DNA of 64,000 bases, taken from positions 55,534 through 119,533 of the forward strand of contig MU867138.1 of NCBI GenBank assembly GCA_033725935.1. The letters are read 5' to 3'. Both the position numbers and the translations under genes were made by a program. The notes beneath the pieces were generated by a model. The model had not been told where the DNA came from. It worked only from the letters and a program-made list of their open reading frames with translations, and did not search any database. Shown here piece by piece: positions 50,113-63,953 of the stretch; position 1 is the stretch's first letter; each line of letters begins with the position of its first letter. This DNA is from Cladorrhinum sp. PSN259 (taxonomy: Eukaryota; Ascomycota; Sordariomycetes; Sordariales; Podosporaceae).

Positions 50113-53100
50113 GATGCTCTCAGATGTCGATGGTTTCGATGTAAGCTGATGGGGTGGCTGACTCCGTGGTCTGGAAAAGAGAAAGAAAAAAGTTGAGGCT
50201 GAGATGGGACTAGAACCCTTGATGTAAGAACTGAAAGCTCCAAGTCCGGGACGGCTTCGACGGGTTTATCGCGGAAGCTTATGAGGACGATGATGGTGAG
50301 GGCAACTCTCGTGGCCGTTCGGAGGTTGGGGGAAGCCACAGAGTTAAATATCCAAGCAGCAACGCCATCCTTGGACCGTGGGAGCGAGGCGTGTGCCTCA
50401 GATCCCCACAATGGCGGAGAGGAGGAGAAGCAGCCCTGGAGGTAGGTACAGAGTGACATCTCAAGAACCCCGGTCGGCCCTGCTACCCACGCCCAAGGCC
50501 AAGACCGGGCAGGGATTGTCGAGGAGGCTCGACACTGAGTTCCCAGGATGTTGGCGGACGGTAAATTTGCTGGGCCCAGGGTACACTACATCCGCTATCC
50601 TGCAGCCTGGTTCAAAGTACCTGCTACGAGAAGGCAGGGGTGGTCTGCGAGGGCGCACCCAAAAGAGGTGGAGACGAGTCTTTGGGTCCACGGTCTCATG
50701 CAGGGAACTGTGGCTCTGTGAGTTGGTGGGCTGCCAAGATAGGATACGTACCGAATGTGTCCCGTCCGTCACAGCTGTCACTTTTTTGTTGGCGGGAAGA
50801 GACCGAGAGACAAGAACAATCTCCGTTTCCAAAACATCAAATGCCGTGGCGGCGGCGAGATGAGAGGCTCTTGCTGCCGGCGACCGTGAAACTTGGATTG
50901 TTCGGTGGATTATCGAGTGGCCCTGGCAATGGCCGTCAGGCGCGAGAATCGGCATGCTCTTCAAGATGCTATGATACAAACGAGTTACCATGGAACTCCT
51001 TTGGGGTTCTCGTAACTATCCACACACAACTCGACTCCAGATTGTTGTGTGGCAGGGGGGTGTTGGCGTCGGCACGGAGCCGGGACAGACACATGATAAC
51101 GCTGCGTGGTCCAGTTTACGAAGGAGACAAGGACCCCGACGGAAAAGACGGGGAAGTGGAAAACGGAAGGGTTACGGCTAGCAGGGGTGACGCTTTTTCA
51201 GGCAGCCGTCAATTGGTTTAGTTTGTGGGTAAAATTAGCCCAGGTGTGGTGGGTGAGCCAGGTATTTTGCCCGCTTTAGATTGCGCTAAAGCTGCGGGTT
51301 TATTTCGGGCGCTGGCCTGCGGGCTCGTGAGCGCCTGCAGCTTGTTCGTTTGCTCCTTTTCTGCATTGAGCCTGGCGGTGTGCGAGTTGACGGTTGCATC
51401 TTGCTAATCTGCACCATTGCCCGCTGCAGATTGGCGGGCATGATGAATCTGATTTTCTCGACTGGTTGGGGATGAGTGGATGACATGTCGACACGCACGT
51501 CGGTCGATGGTTGATGCTTTCTCTGGCGTAGATCATTCCTTGTCCGTAGGGCTGTGGTAGGGAAACAAGCTATCCCGCATTGGGGAAATCTTAAACTTGC
51601 GTGACCAGGGTCCCTGTTCTCAACCAAAGCACCACCTGCCATAGTACCACCTCGATCTCAACCTGGAATCAGCCTTGGAAAACATGGATACTATAGGCTC
51701 AATATTCGCCTTAGAAAGGTATTGGCAACCTGAAAGATTGAATGCCGCACAGCAACGTCACTTTGGACGGTGCCCCAAATCATCCCGGGCCCGCGGGTCT
51801 ACGGCATAGCATCGGAGGGAGCGGCGGAGCCCGTGAGATCTCGAAGCACGTAAAAGCATGATGCTGTGTAAACTGGCCAATGAGCTGGTATCTTCAACGG
51901 TGTCGATGTCACCGTCACCGTCGCCGTCCTTGGCGGGTTCCGGATGATGCTACGAGGTTACGGACTTGGAGAATTGGGTGGAGCTCCATGGGGATCCTGA
52001 CAAGTGACAAATTCTGTTCCAAAAGTGTCCCCTGCAAATCCAATCATTTTCAGATCAGATGAAGCAATGCGGCCGCCGGCCGAGTCAACTTTTACTGTGT
52101 TGAGCCCCAGTTTCCTGCGGCCGAGTATCCCGCAACGTTGATTGGCTTGGGCCATTGTTGAATATAAGTCTCCATCTTGAGAGTCAACATAGTAGATGTC
52201 TATGTCATTGCTGATCAGACCAGGTTCTTTCCAAAACCCGTATTGAAGTGTCTTCTGGCGGTGGAGGGAACTTGGACGTCTCTATCATGATCCATCTGAA
52301 AGCGACTTCCCAGCCCCTCAGTCGAGGTTATACTGAGGCCTCATGAAAGGCTCCCGTATTTAACATGAGGTTGCCAATGTGCATTCTGCTGGTTTGCGGC
52401 GGCGATGATTGTGAACCCTGCCTTCTAGAACAAGTGCTTTAGCCCCTCGAAGAGTTTCCAGGAAACCTTTAGATTTTCAGACGGCGGTCCACGGGTTCGG
52501 CCGGTACGTACACGGGCTACAGACCGCTTTACAGTTACACACCCTGCGGCGTAATATCAGAGATGACCCCAAATGCGGCACTGTTCCTTCGCTTATCTGA
52601 ATGTGGCTTTTCACGAAACGCCGGTTAGCGTATAGAGGGGCAGCAGTTGTCATCTAAAAAGCCGTTAGTAGCATTCTCCTATTTGGGATTAAGAAAAGAC
52701 GAAAGTGTGCTCCATGTCTCGGTATCAAAAAAAGCGACAGCGCCCAGAGAACGGCTCTTGGGCTCTTGGGACTCCTTGGCCCGCTGGTCTGCCTCAGGTG
52801 TAGCTTCTCGCGTGTTTTCATGATTGCTAAGAGTGGGGCCCCATAAATAGGTCCTGACAAAGCGATATCTAGTGTCACGATTGGCTTTAAATAGTGGGCC
52901 TGCAACAGGGGAACACAAAATTAAGGTTTCGTGCGGCCCCACTGGTCGACCAGTCCCAGGCGTTGGAATTCTGCTGCCTGTTGAACGAACGGGGTCACCC
53001 GTCGGGACCCTGACACCACCGCCGCTCTTCGGCCCTCACATCCATCAATCTTTCTAGTGTCTCTGGATTGCCCTCCGGCTGCCGACTTGTGCTCCCGACA

Positions 53101-56100
53101 AAGAGACCCAGAGACCCGCCTTGCGCAATTATTGCAGAGCTGCCATCGACTTCTCGACCTGACTCTCCCCGTGCCGCCGGTGGTGTTGATCACTCATCGC
53201 CCACACACCCACATGCATCTCATTGTCCACCTCTCAATAATATCTTTTTTGGCGTCTGCACCGAATCGCAATTTGTCCTGTCGCGTCTTTTGACTCTATT
53301 CACAACTCAACCCTGGTTGCTGTGATAACTTTTGTGATCCTGCAACGGCTTCATCCGTCCCATCTTTTCCTGCTTCGGCCATCAGCGAAGACCAAGCTTT
53401 CCTTGTCCAATCATGTTGGACTACTCGTAACCCGGGACGGGTTTTCAGCGGCGCAATCTTGCGTCTGTTACCCCAGACCATTGCAACTTCGAGCCATTAT
53501 ATTGTGCCTCATTCGGGCCTCAGCCTTGCGGTCGCGAAACCTCCCTTCAGGCCATTCTCTGGCCAGTACAACCGTCTACACTCAAACTTCCTGTTCAAAT
53601 GTCGCCCCATAGGCAGCAAGCATACATTGGCATGTCATCATATTCAGCTGAAGAGGATTTTGCCTCTTCCGACAAGGCATCAAGTTGAATCCTCACACAA
53701 TATATGATTGTCACTTCTTCACCCTAGAGGATCAATGCATTGCACAGGCGTGGTCAAAAAGGGGTTCTATTCCCTAGCCGAAATATCTCATATGACCAGA
53801 TCGGGACATATTGTTCGAAGTGGTTCATCAGTATTCAACTTGAAACGGAAATCTTGTTGACTTTCGCTCTCAGGGGAGCTCCAGATTCAGCGTTACATGC
53901 CAATAACCTGCCAATCGTCTCGCCTCAATTTCTCCGACGCCATGCGATGCATGTTTCAACAGCCTAGGGGCCCTGCTTGCACCTTCATGCGGCCATGATG
54001 TCCCCTGACACATAAGGAGCAGCAAGTAGATCAAGTATTTTATTGGCAGATCTCTCGATGGCAATATGCCGTTCTCTCAACGCCGCCCATCAAATATCCC
54101 CTTTTCGCGGACACCGGCCCCGCCGTTCAATTTACGGCAATTCACAGTACTGGCAGCGTGACAAGGTACTTTTGGTGATACCAAAACCGAGGAAGACGGG
54201 CCATCCGTTCATCCAGACTGAGCGTAACTAGCATCTTTGCGCAGATGGCGTTCGGTACGATACCATGTAGGCGGCGGCAACCCAGCACCTCTCTTTCCAG
54301 TTCAGGCACTAGTAACGAGGTCATCGATGACCCAAGAAACCCCCAAGCCCTCCGGGGAAATCACCTTCCATAGAGAGAAGTCGGGCGCAGCTCACCGGCA
54401 GATGACTTCCGGGAATATGGCCGGGAAACCGCCATGGTGTCGTCGAATGACTACACCGACGGTGAGATATGGTTCAATCATGTCTCACCTACCTCTCAAT
54501 GGCTCCCTCACCTGGATGAATCGTTTTGTGTGGGACTGCTGACACCACCCAGCGACACCTAGGGGCGTGTACTGATACCTAAACGTAGGACAATGTAGTG
54601 CATGTATGCAAGGGCGTGGCCATAAGTGTCCCGCTAGCTCGGAACGGAAAGCTTACAGTTTCTCATAGGGCTACATTCTGCGTGTATTTTGCCTACTGTG
54701 CCGGGATATGGCGTTCTAGAACGCACAGTCCACGTTGTCCCAGATTTTAAGGTGCTTACTGCACCACTGAAGTTGCGTCGAGTCTGATTCAAGCCACAGG
54801 GGCATAATCGAACACAGCTGACGAGCAGTGTGTTGCGACTGGCTGGTTTTGGCGGGGGGAAGGCAAAGTATCGGATGCGGCGTGAAAAAGCATCTTATCT
54901 GCAACATACCATGGACCTGATATCTTGATGATTTTTGTAAGCATCCTAATTTGAGTGCTTGCTGATGGTTAATGTTTACAAAGACAGGTCGCCAACTCAG
55001 CCAGGCTACTTGCAGCAGCTGGTGGTATTGCCAAACTATCCGAATCATGCGCCCATTCAAAAGTCGTCCGATTTTTCCTGGTTCTTGTTTTGCCCCTGAG
55101 ATATGTCAACAAATACCTACCATATCAGCGAACCTAAAGAACGAATCCTTGGCTTTTCCATGGTCCAACCCCCTCACCCCTCACAGCCCCATTTTCTCCA
55201 AAACAATGATCTGCCCTAACCAGCTAGCGGTGCAACTCTTGTCGCTAGTGTACCATCGTTTTACGAACTTGTTTACTCCATTCACCTGACTAGGGGATAT
55301 GGGATAAAAAACCGCGTGCAAGTTGCAGGTGGGAAAGCCAAGATGGTCCGTTATCACTGGTCCACTTAGCACAGCCCAGTTGCCATCACAAGCATTCTTG
55401 AACGCCTACACTGCTCGGCTTTTCGATGCGGAGTATACCATCAAGAACAAATGGAGCATGCCATCAAGTTATGGAGAATCAGCATACCATGCTAGGCACC
55501 TGAATTATCAGGTTGTATTCTTTCCCCGTAGACTAGTCCTTAGACGCTCAGAAGGTTCTCTTATAATGTCTCACTATGGGTCCAAGCTATCCGGACTGGA
55601 CAAAGATACGAGGAAAGGAAACAAGGTTATCCGCGTAACGCAAAAAAAAAAAACACGACCATTATGTCCACACAACAACCGCGGAAGAAGATAGGATACA
55701 ACTACGTGACACTCACCATCCGGGAGTTTTATCCGCCAGTCTTGGGCATCTCGGCCGCGCAAATCCACGACACTCACAAGACCAGCTCGAGATACCAAGT
55801 AATACCAAGAGACTTATCATATTCCATTCCAGGAAAAGGATCGACACATCAAATCCAAATTGACTCTCATGTGGTGTGGGGGGATTAGATAAGTGCAAGT
55901 ACCGAAAGACAAAGCGCTCGTTTTTTGGGTCACGAGCGGAAGGAGGGGATGCAAGTACAACAAGATGATCGCTCAGTAATCAGTCTGAATACTAACCGAA
56001 GACGTGCTTCGGCTCTTTTTCTTTCTTTCTTTTCTTTTTTTCTTGGTCCTTCTTATCAACGGAATGCAACGGTTCACCACCGTTTGAAAGGGGGTTGGGG

Positions 56101-56809
56101 TGGGTTGGGGCGGGGTGGGGGGTGTGTGCGTGAAGAACGGTTTTGGAAATCCCTGTCCGTTTTAATTTATCAAACGGTTCTTTTTTTTTTCCTAACGGTT
56201 CTTTTCGTTCCTTCTTCAACAAGGGTCTGACCCAGTTGTACCGAGTAAATAATCTACCCACCCTTGGCACGCTATGCCCTACAGCAAGAAGGAAAAAATA
56301 TCACCCCCTTCACTTGGCTTTTTCAAATCCAGGAATCTCTTATTCTGACCAATCATGTACCTCACTCACGCAGCAAACAAACAACAACCACAGACGTAAT
56401 TTTAGGTTTCTATCCCTTACCCTCGCTTGCGGCGTCTGCCGCCGCCAGTCTAGTTTAGTATACAAAGCTAGAGTCGGTTCATTTTGATAATGGAGTCACT
56501 GGATTGGAGGTTTACCTGCACCAGAGGGTGACCTTTTTTTTTTAAAGTCAAAAGCGTTTTATCTTGAGCAAAATTTGAAAGTGGTTTCAGGTGAGGACAA
56601 ATTTCCTGGTTTGGGGGGAATGAGGAGGGGGCGGGGTCGCAGAGCAGCCCAGCCCAGCCCAGCCAAGCCCATGGCTGCCATGGAACAATATGTCACTTTC
56701 TTTTTTCTTTCCCTCTTTGGTTCACTCGTAAACAACACCACCCGAGTACTCGTAAACACACCAACATCACATATGACCTGCGCCTCCTCCTTCTCCTCCT
56801 TCTCGATAG
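50113..56809. other. Gene-poor region, left half
   Basis: The first kilobase should include the bZIP promoter. Beyond it I find only unrelated open frames of up to about 190 codons on both strands (for example 50461-50991 minus and 50640-51221 plus overlap each other). No family motifs, tRNA, rRNA or transposon ends were recognised. G- and T-rich runs occur at 56020-56200. No gene is supported. Confidence 0.4.
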
Positions 56810-56838
56810 AACAACAACAACAACAACAACAACAACAA
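56810..56838. repeat. (CAA)n microsatellite
   Basis: About nine CAA/ACA units lie in the gene-poor right arm. Confidence 0.9.
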
Positions 56839-59800
56839 ACCTGAGGCATATATTCCAGTTTAGACACAAATGTGTGCCTGATCAACTTCTGTGTGTGTTT
56901 GTATGATAAGGCATCTTGAAGGGGGCTTTTAGTCGGTGAACTGAATGAACCATGACAACAACAAACAACCAAAAAGATAAACGATGAACCCGAACGAGAG
57001 AAAGATGTAAAAAAAAATCATCTCCACCCAAAAATCTCCTCGTGTTTTCTTTGTGTCTCCTGCCAAAAAGAGCACAACAGTATTACGCGTCACAGCCTGG
57101 GAAAGAGTCATGGTTGTATTTTGATATGCGCTTGTTCAAGTCCAATAATAAAAAAAGGATATTGTTTTTTCCCTTCCCCATGTCCTACAAATCTACGATT
57201 GACCTAATCCGGTAAAGATGCCTTTATCCTCAACAAGCGCGCTCTAAATTGGATGGAATGGACGGGAGGGGGGGCGGAAGCATAACGTGCGCCACCAGCA
57301 GCAGATCTAGCGTCCGCGGGTTCCCGAACGGCCTAGATGCGACTACTCCTGCATCGGTCTTTGGTCCCGTGGGATGGTGTCCTGCAGGCCAATGCTTGTT
57401 CATAAGAAAGTCTTGGATGTAAGACGAATGCACGTTGGGAAGGGGGTGTGAGACGGTACCTTCTGCTTGGTAACTTGATCGGTAAGCATACGTAGGGTCC
57501 CACCATATACTTCTGCCTACTGTGTTTTCTTGGGATGGACTGATCGGTCATCTCCTGAACGTTTATGACAGAAAGAACGTGGCAATGAAACCTGTCAGAA
57601 AAGAAAGGAAGGTGCAAGAAGATGCTTCAGGCATCTTCACCCGCAGACATCACCATGCCAGGCACTTGAGAAGCGCCGAGAGAGGGCTTTGTGAGTAAGA
57701 AAAAAAGAAAACCGATCCAGAGCAAATACTCTCGGCCGCAGAGTGTGCGGGTTTGGAGCGGGATATCTCCTTGGCCAACAAACGTTCTCAAAGGATGTGC
57801 GGGAAAGTAACGCCACATCCGAGCTGTCGGGGACATGTCTGGATCCCAGCCTGGAAAACGATATCAGACTGGTGTATGACACTCCCTCCCTGAGGGAGGG
57901 ACGGGCGTTACAAAAACATGCGTAAAACAAGCTCCTGACCGCCATGTCAGACAGGTCTTCTGGGTCGGGATTAACGCGGGGAAATTGCACCCACTACAAT
58001 CGCCAGAACTTTGTTATGCGGGCCTCCTCCTACCGTGAGAATATCATGACAGTTCCCGAGTGTATGGGCCAGAGTCGGATAGCATCTCTAGCGTTGCGGC
58101 CGCCGGTGTTACTATTCTAAAGAAGACCCGCGGAATCCTGCTGGCTCGTCTCTACCTAGGCAGCGATCCAAATCTGCATGAGTTCTCGGCCAGTGACTGC
58201 AGGTTTCGGTGGCCTTGCGCTGACACTAGTAGCCCTAGATTTGTGACAATGGAGGCTGTTTAGAAGAAGCGGTTGAAAAGGGACATACCACCGGGAGGGT
58301 CTTGGAGCCGCCGCGGCGCCATAAGCGAGCCACCAAGCACCTTGTTGGCGTTTGAGAAGGGCGGTACTTTTTGCTCTTCAAAAGAGTGGGATGGGTAAGC
58401 GTGGCAGGAATTAGAGTACTGACAATGGCAGATTGAAGTCTGATGAAGGCTCGAAGACTGATGTTGCTGTCAGCCAATCAGAGGCTTGGGTCGAGAAAAG
58501 AGGGCAAAATGACCGCTTTCGGACGACCTCTCCGCTTGAAACTGCACACCAATGTCTCGCTCAGGCTCCGGACATGCAGAGAAACGGGACCCTCCGTTTT
58601 GACAGAGCCACAAGATCCACCTTCCCGCCGAATGCTCCGAAACATTTGGCTCAGATCAGATGAGAAATACGGACATCCAGGCGAAGCCCCGGGTAATCCA
58701 AGATACATGCCAGTAAATTGATTTTGGTCTTTTGAGACTGCATGGCGATCGAGGTGCCTGTTTCGAAGCCATCTCTGAGGACATTCTCAGTTGCACACGC
58801 CCTTCAGAGTGTATACAGCAACCCCACAGCTGCATGTACTGGTACTCGCGCAACCAATACACATTCGTAGGGCTGGTGGCTTGTTACCTCTCTCCCTCTT
58901 CTCCACAATCCAGTCAAGCATCAGCGACGCAGTTCCCCGCATCGCATGTTAGAGCCCACAACCTCTGGCCAAACTAGATCTGTCACTGATCGCCAAAAGC
59001 AAATCACCATGAGCCGAAAGCCGTGCAAATATCGTGACTTGCTAATCCCAACTAGGGTTATTTCCGCGAATCGCTGCCGATGAGGCGTTGATGGCTCAGT
59101 AATTGACATGTTGACGTGTGCAGATCCCGTTCCGAATACAAATGACGTTCCGCTTGTATCCGGAAAACGTCCAAGATAATGGCAGGCGGTAGTTATTCTG
59201 GCGGTGTGGAAGATGCTCGTGGCGTTGAAAGAGCATTCGGACGTTCCATCGAGAGCGAACAGTGGTGCAAATCGAAGAACCGTGCATGAGCTGCATGGGA
59301 GAGGCAGCGTTGAGCGGTCGGAACGGAGTACAGCCTGATGCCAACTGGAAGCACGAGGCATTTCACAGCAGCGAATGGGGTGAACCAGTGACAAGTTCCT
59401 ATCTAGGACCTCGCTCGGCTCTGCAGCACCATCCCATAGCGCAGTCCCCCGAAGCGTGGGTCGCATAGGGCTGAAGGAAGCTTAGAATCACTCACTATTG
59501 AGTGATTGCACCCCGCAATGAATACAGGATAATAAGGATCAGCCGAGTGCCTGTAGGCGCTGTCTTCGCTCCATCCTCAAGCTGTCTCCAGCAGGACCGC
59601 CGGATGTGCTTCGGGTGTGCTTCAGATGTCCTCCCAGCATGTACTGTACCTTTGGGGAATCTCTTGCAGGTAGATCAAGTGATGCTTGGAAATCCAAATG
59701 CACCCAAGACACTGTCAACCTCGAGGCGGTCAACATGGCATCGGCAACGTCATCTGGTGGGTGGGATCTGCCGTGGTTCGGATGGCTGTGTGTGCAGCAA

Positions 59801-62800
59801 TCCATCTCGACTTGAGAGTATGTATAATAACCCCAGCGCCGAGTATCTGTGCAAAGCAGCCAATCAGATGATCTCATTCTTGCTCGTTCTGTGTCCCTCC
59901 CGCCTTCCCGCACACACTTGCACAGCACTCACACCCGATATCTCGGAGGAGATATACCATCTATGGCCTAGTCATCAGTAATCCCAGAAGCTTGGTGTTT
60001 CGTCATTTTGACCTCTGCGGAAGAAACGGGCATTGAGATGTTCGAGTAGGATGTCCCCTGCATCACAAGTCCCGAGTTCTTGCTGGGGATTACCGACCAC
60101 CTGCGAGTATTGCCGCAGGGCCATTGAGGAAGCAACTTTTCCGAGAGTTGTGGATGGCGTTTAATAGTGTACTGTTGGCGACGAGCTCGAGCAAGATAAA
60201 GCGTGTTTGTGTAACGTGATACCAGCCAAGTTTGTGAGGGGTTTATCGGCAGTTTTGGTACAAGAAATTCCCGAAGCGAGCCGGAGAAATAGCTGATAGG
60301 CACCAGCTATTTTGGAGACATGTTTGGTGTAACAGCTTTACGCGATCGCAAGCGCCGTTGTGTACCATGAGCGGTTGAAACATCCGGGATTTCGCACACG
60401 GCATGAGCTCGGCCGAACTCACATGTGGTTGCTTTGGGGGATTTCGTATCCTGACGAGTCATATGGCTAGAATCCGAGGAAAACTGGGCCCTAGGACATC
60501 CCATGTCAATCTCTTTGACATCTCTCTATGTACAAGTTTCAGAATGGCACTTTGTTGATAGACGCGCAACGTGCTCGATAGGGCCAAGGTTGAGTGAATT
60601 TGATGATAGTACGGATGTGATGGGTGACTTTGTCGTCTGTCGTCAAGATGCTGCGGCAGCTGCGCCAAGCTACACTCAGAGATGGGAAGTGCAGGTGCAG
60701 GTGGCCGCGGAACGGTTGTATATTGCGGGTTGCAGTGCAGCATGCAGGTGAATGGAAGAGCGGGTTTGGGACCCCGAATGGCGCTTTGGCGTTTCCCCAG
60801 AGAGGCGCAGCTTCCAAAGCAATTCCCGCTCTTTCGTGGTGGAAGCTTGGGCCACCGCACTCAGAACAAGCGGGATTCCACCAAGATGGGCGGAGACTAG
60901 GGTGTCTCGCAGAGGCACCCACCCAACCCACCCATGCAGGGGTGGGGCATCTTGCTGCTGCTCGTGCTGGTTCCCGCCTTCCACCACCTACACCACTTCC
61001 AGCTGCAACACCACGACCACGATCCATGAAAGGAATTGATTTGACAACTATTTATCTTGATTATTTTTAAGCACATAGATACCATACTCCAGGTTCGACA
61101 TCTACCTCAACTGGGCGAGCTCTGTGTCTACCTGACTGTCTGTGTTCAATAGGGTTAGGGATCAGGCGTAGAAGGCGACCAACGTCTAGCCTAAACGGGA
61201 AGGACCTCTTCGCTGAGTCCATCCGATTTGGGTAAAAGTGTCTCGGTGACCGAATCTGGCTTCAAGTGTTTAAAACTGGTGCCTAAGGACTTATGAATGG
61301 AAAGAGCCATGTTTCTGCATGAGCCAATATCAAGAAGCGATACTTCCAGAAATGGAACTTTTGGCTTGGGAGAAACTGCTCACTTCTCATCTCAACGCAC
61401 AGTTCATCACATCGTGAAATGCGGATGCGTGCATTCTCCCACCCTTCCCCTCGGACTAGCACCTGTCTTGTTCATGTCGATCATCAGCGGGACGGATAGG
61501 TACGGACGGTCCATGGCTCTTTGCACAGAACTCGTCATCCGAGCCTTTCCGTCGAGGCAAAAAAGGTGGGCAAGTATCACCAAGTTGCGAGCCTCCCAGA
61601 ACGAACGCCATGCAGCGGTCGTGTAACCCATCTTGCCCGACCTCTCCGCCAACCAATGCCTTTCATGATAGTAACGAGATAGTGATGGTCCTGGTGGCCG
61701 CACATTCTTTCAGACCGCCGGAGGCGGATAACGGTCGCGGAACCGGTCCTCCTCATGCCCGATGTTTTGCAGGTTGATTCTCAGATAGTGACGACAACCC
61801 CAACTCTCAAAGCCAGCCTTCCGATCTTGCATCTTATCTTGCATCAGGGGCCATCCACCAAGAGCCTCGGGCGAAAGGCTGCCGATTTCCACGCTTCGAA
61901 TGAGAGTCATTTGACCCCGTCTCGTGCTTGCTGGCGCCAAAAGACTGAATACGTTACACCACTGGTCGCCCGCCCGGACAGTTCTGCCCCTCAAGGTCCT
62001 TGTAGGCCGGGAGCAAATCACTCGGACTTCGCATGTTGCTCTCATTGGGCCAAGTGGCGGGAATAATCTAGGCTCCGCGGGGGGTGAAGGTGCCTTCCCT
62101 TTCGATAGACAATCCTGTTCAAGGGTGTTTTTGAACTAGCTTAAGGACACATCCAGAAGACGATAAAGCACCAGGAGGATATTGGATCAAAGGTACGCTT
62201 CAAACATCAGCATCTAACACACCTAGAATTGTCAAGAGACCCAGCGCTGTGGGATGGATGTTGCACAGGTCAGCACCCAATCTCATCTTGCCCTCTACTC
62301 AGAAAATGGTGTAGGAACTGAGCATGTGGGGCACAGAAAACAAGTCCTAATAGGCATAATAGGCACTGCGAAAACCCCCCCCCCCCCCCCCCCCCAGAAG
62401 GCTGTAAAAACTATCGTAAATGGGTTTGAATGAATACAATCTGCTGGTTCTATCTACGCAGGCTTTCTCCCGCACTTCAGATACTACTTGAAGAGCGAAA
62501 AGATCCGAGCTTGACCGGAATCTAAGGACGACCATGCATCGGGTTGAGGGTGGTCGTGTACACCTCCGTGCTAACCGTAGCGTATTAATATAAACGTGCT
62601 TAAAACCGGTTCTTGGACTTTGCGGCAGGGCTGCATATCTGCCATGTGCCCATGGTGCACTTCATCTATCGCCGTGTTACATCCATTTAGCGGTCTGGCG
62701 TCGCAAAGCTGCAGGCAGGAACGATTGGGACCGAGGAGTCTCGGGGGCTATGCTGCTGGTGCTCTCGCCAAAACACCAATTCCCGGATGGTGGCTGAAGT

Positions 62801-63915
62801 TGCGTCGGTTCTTGTGTCTCGCAATACATCATGTACCTCACGAAAGGGGAAAAAGATGGGTCATTTACTACCATGCGTGGTATACAGCCAGTTTTCATCT
62901 CCGTGTCACCAATTGTAAAGGGAAGACACTCGCCGACGAGGCTCGGACTCCGTTTTTCGTTGAGGCCAGTGGAAGGGAGGTGAGGCGGAGAAAGAGAAAT
63001 GTCAACTTTACTTGCTTCATCAGGCTACTAATGTAGATTGCTCATGTTTGTAAGCAAATCGGGGGTAGTACTGAGCGCATACTATTCGCCTTCAACGAGA
63101 CACAACGTAGGGAGGTTCAAGTTGCTGTGGCTGGGATATGCAAAGCCATTACTGAGATACATTCAAAGGCTTTGGTGTTCGACAGTGGCGAAACTCGTGT
63201 CAGGAAGGACGAGGCAGCCTACTCAAACGAAGGCACTCAAGGCTGAGACCACAAACGCCAGCAGCCTCGTCGGCCTTGAGAGTACTGGTCAGTCAGACTG
63301 AGGGCTTTGCAGAACATGACATGAAATAATTACGCACCAGTGGCTTTGACTCGGTATCTGTTACTTTCCTGAAGGAGAAAGTGATCAGATTTATTGAAGA
63401 GTGTCTGGATATCAGCGCGATTAGAATTGTGATGTCGTCGTATTCGTATTAGACTAAGTAAGACCAGGCGGTTGGAACCACTGCTTCAGGAAACGAAACC
63501 GATAATGGATGTGAAAGTTCCCCATGGCCTCTGACCACGAGAACGAAAACACTGGGAGCCCTCTCAGAATAAACTACCACCCATTGAATCAACGTGACCG
63601 CTAGAATAGATACGCTGGTTCATGATTGCTTAGTTCTCATCTCCAGCTCGCGAAGCTTTTTTGAAGTAATTAGTAAACAGACTTATCACCAAGGCAGTTC
63701 GTTGTCACAGTACATGTATGTGCTTGTTCACTTTCAACGTAATTAATTGATGATGTCTAGAATATAAAAGCCTCACCATCATTGTATATAGACCATTGAT
63801 AAGTAAGAACTGTAATATCCATCCGTTTTTTTTTAAAAAAAATATATATATTCATCATTATACAAAATATAAAATAATAAAAAATATCCCAATGTTTAAG
63901 TATCTTATATGAGAA
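56839..63915. other. Gene-poor region, right half
   Basis: No coding frame with recognisable motifs was found; frames of 150-180 codons at 58921-59466 (minus), 59502-59981 (plus) and 60539-61027 (minus) overlap others and look like chance. Features seen are a perfect 8-bp hairpin (tccctccc-tga-gggaggga) at 57883-57901, a 21-base C run at 62375-62395, and AT-rich DNA from about 63640 to 63915. Confidence 0.4.
62375..62395. repeat. Poly-C run
   Basis: Twenty-one consecutive C residues lie in non-coding DNA. The exact length is likely uncertain because homopolymers are hard to sequence. Confidence 0.9.

Positions 63916-63953
<38 letters not shown>

Noticed and set aside
50461..51221. Overlapping frames of 176 (minus) and 193 (plus) codons upstream of the bZIP gene
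   Set aside because: They occupy the same bases on opposite strands and show no family motif; probably chance frames in promoter DNA.
58921..61027. Frames of 150-181 codons in the right arm
   Set aside because: There are no motifs, no signal peptides, and mutual overlap; codon content looks random.
43162..62200. Shared 15-mer atattggatcaaagg near 43163 and 62186
   Set aside because: One or two 15-base matches are expected by chance between two points of a 64-kb sequence; the flanks do not match.
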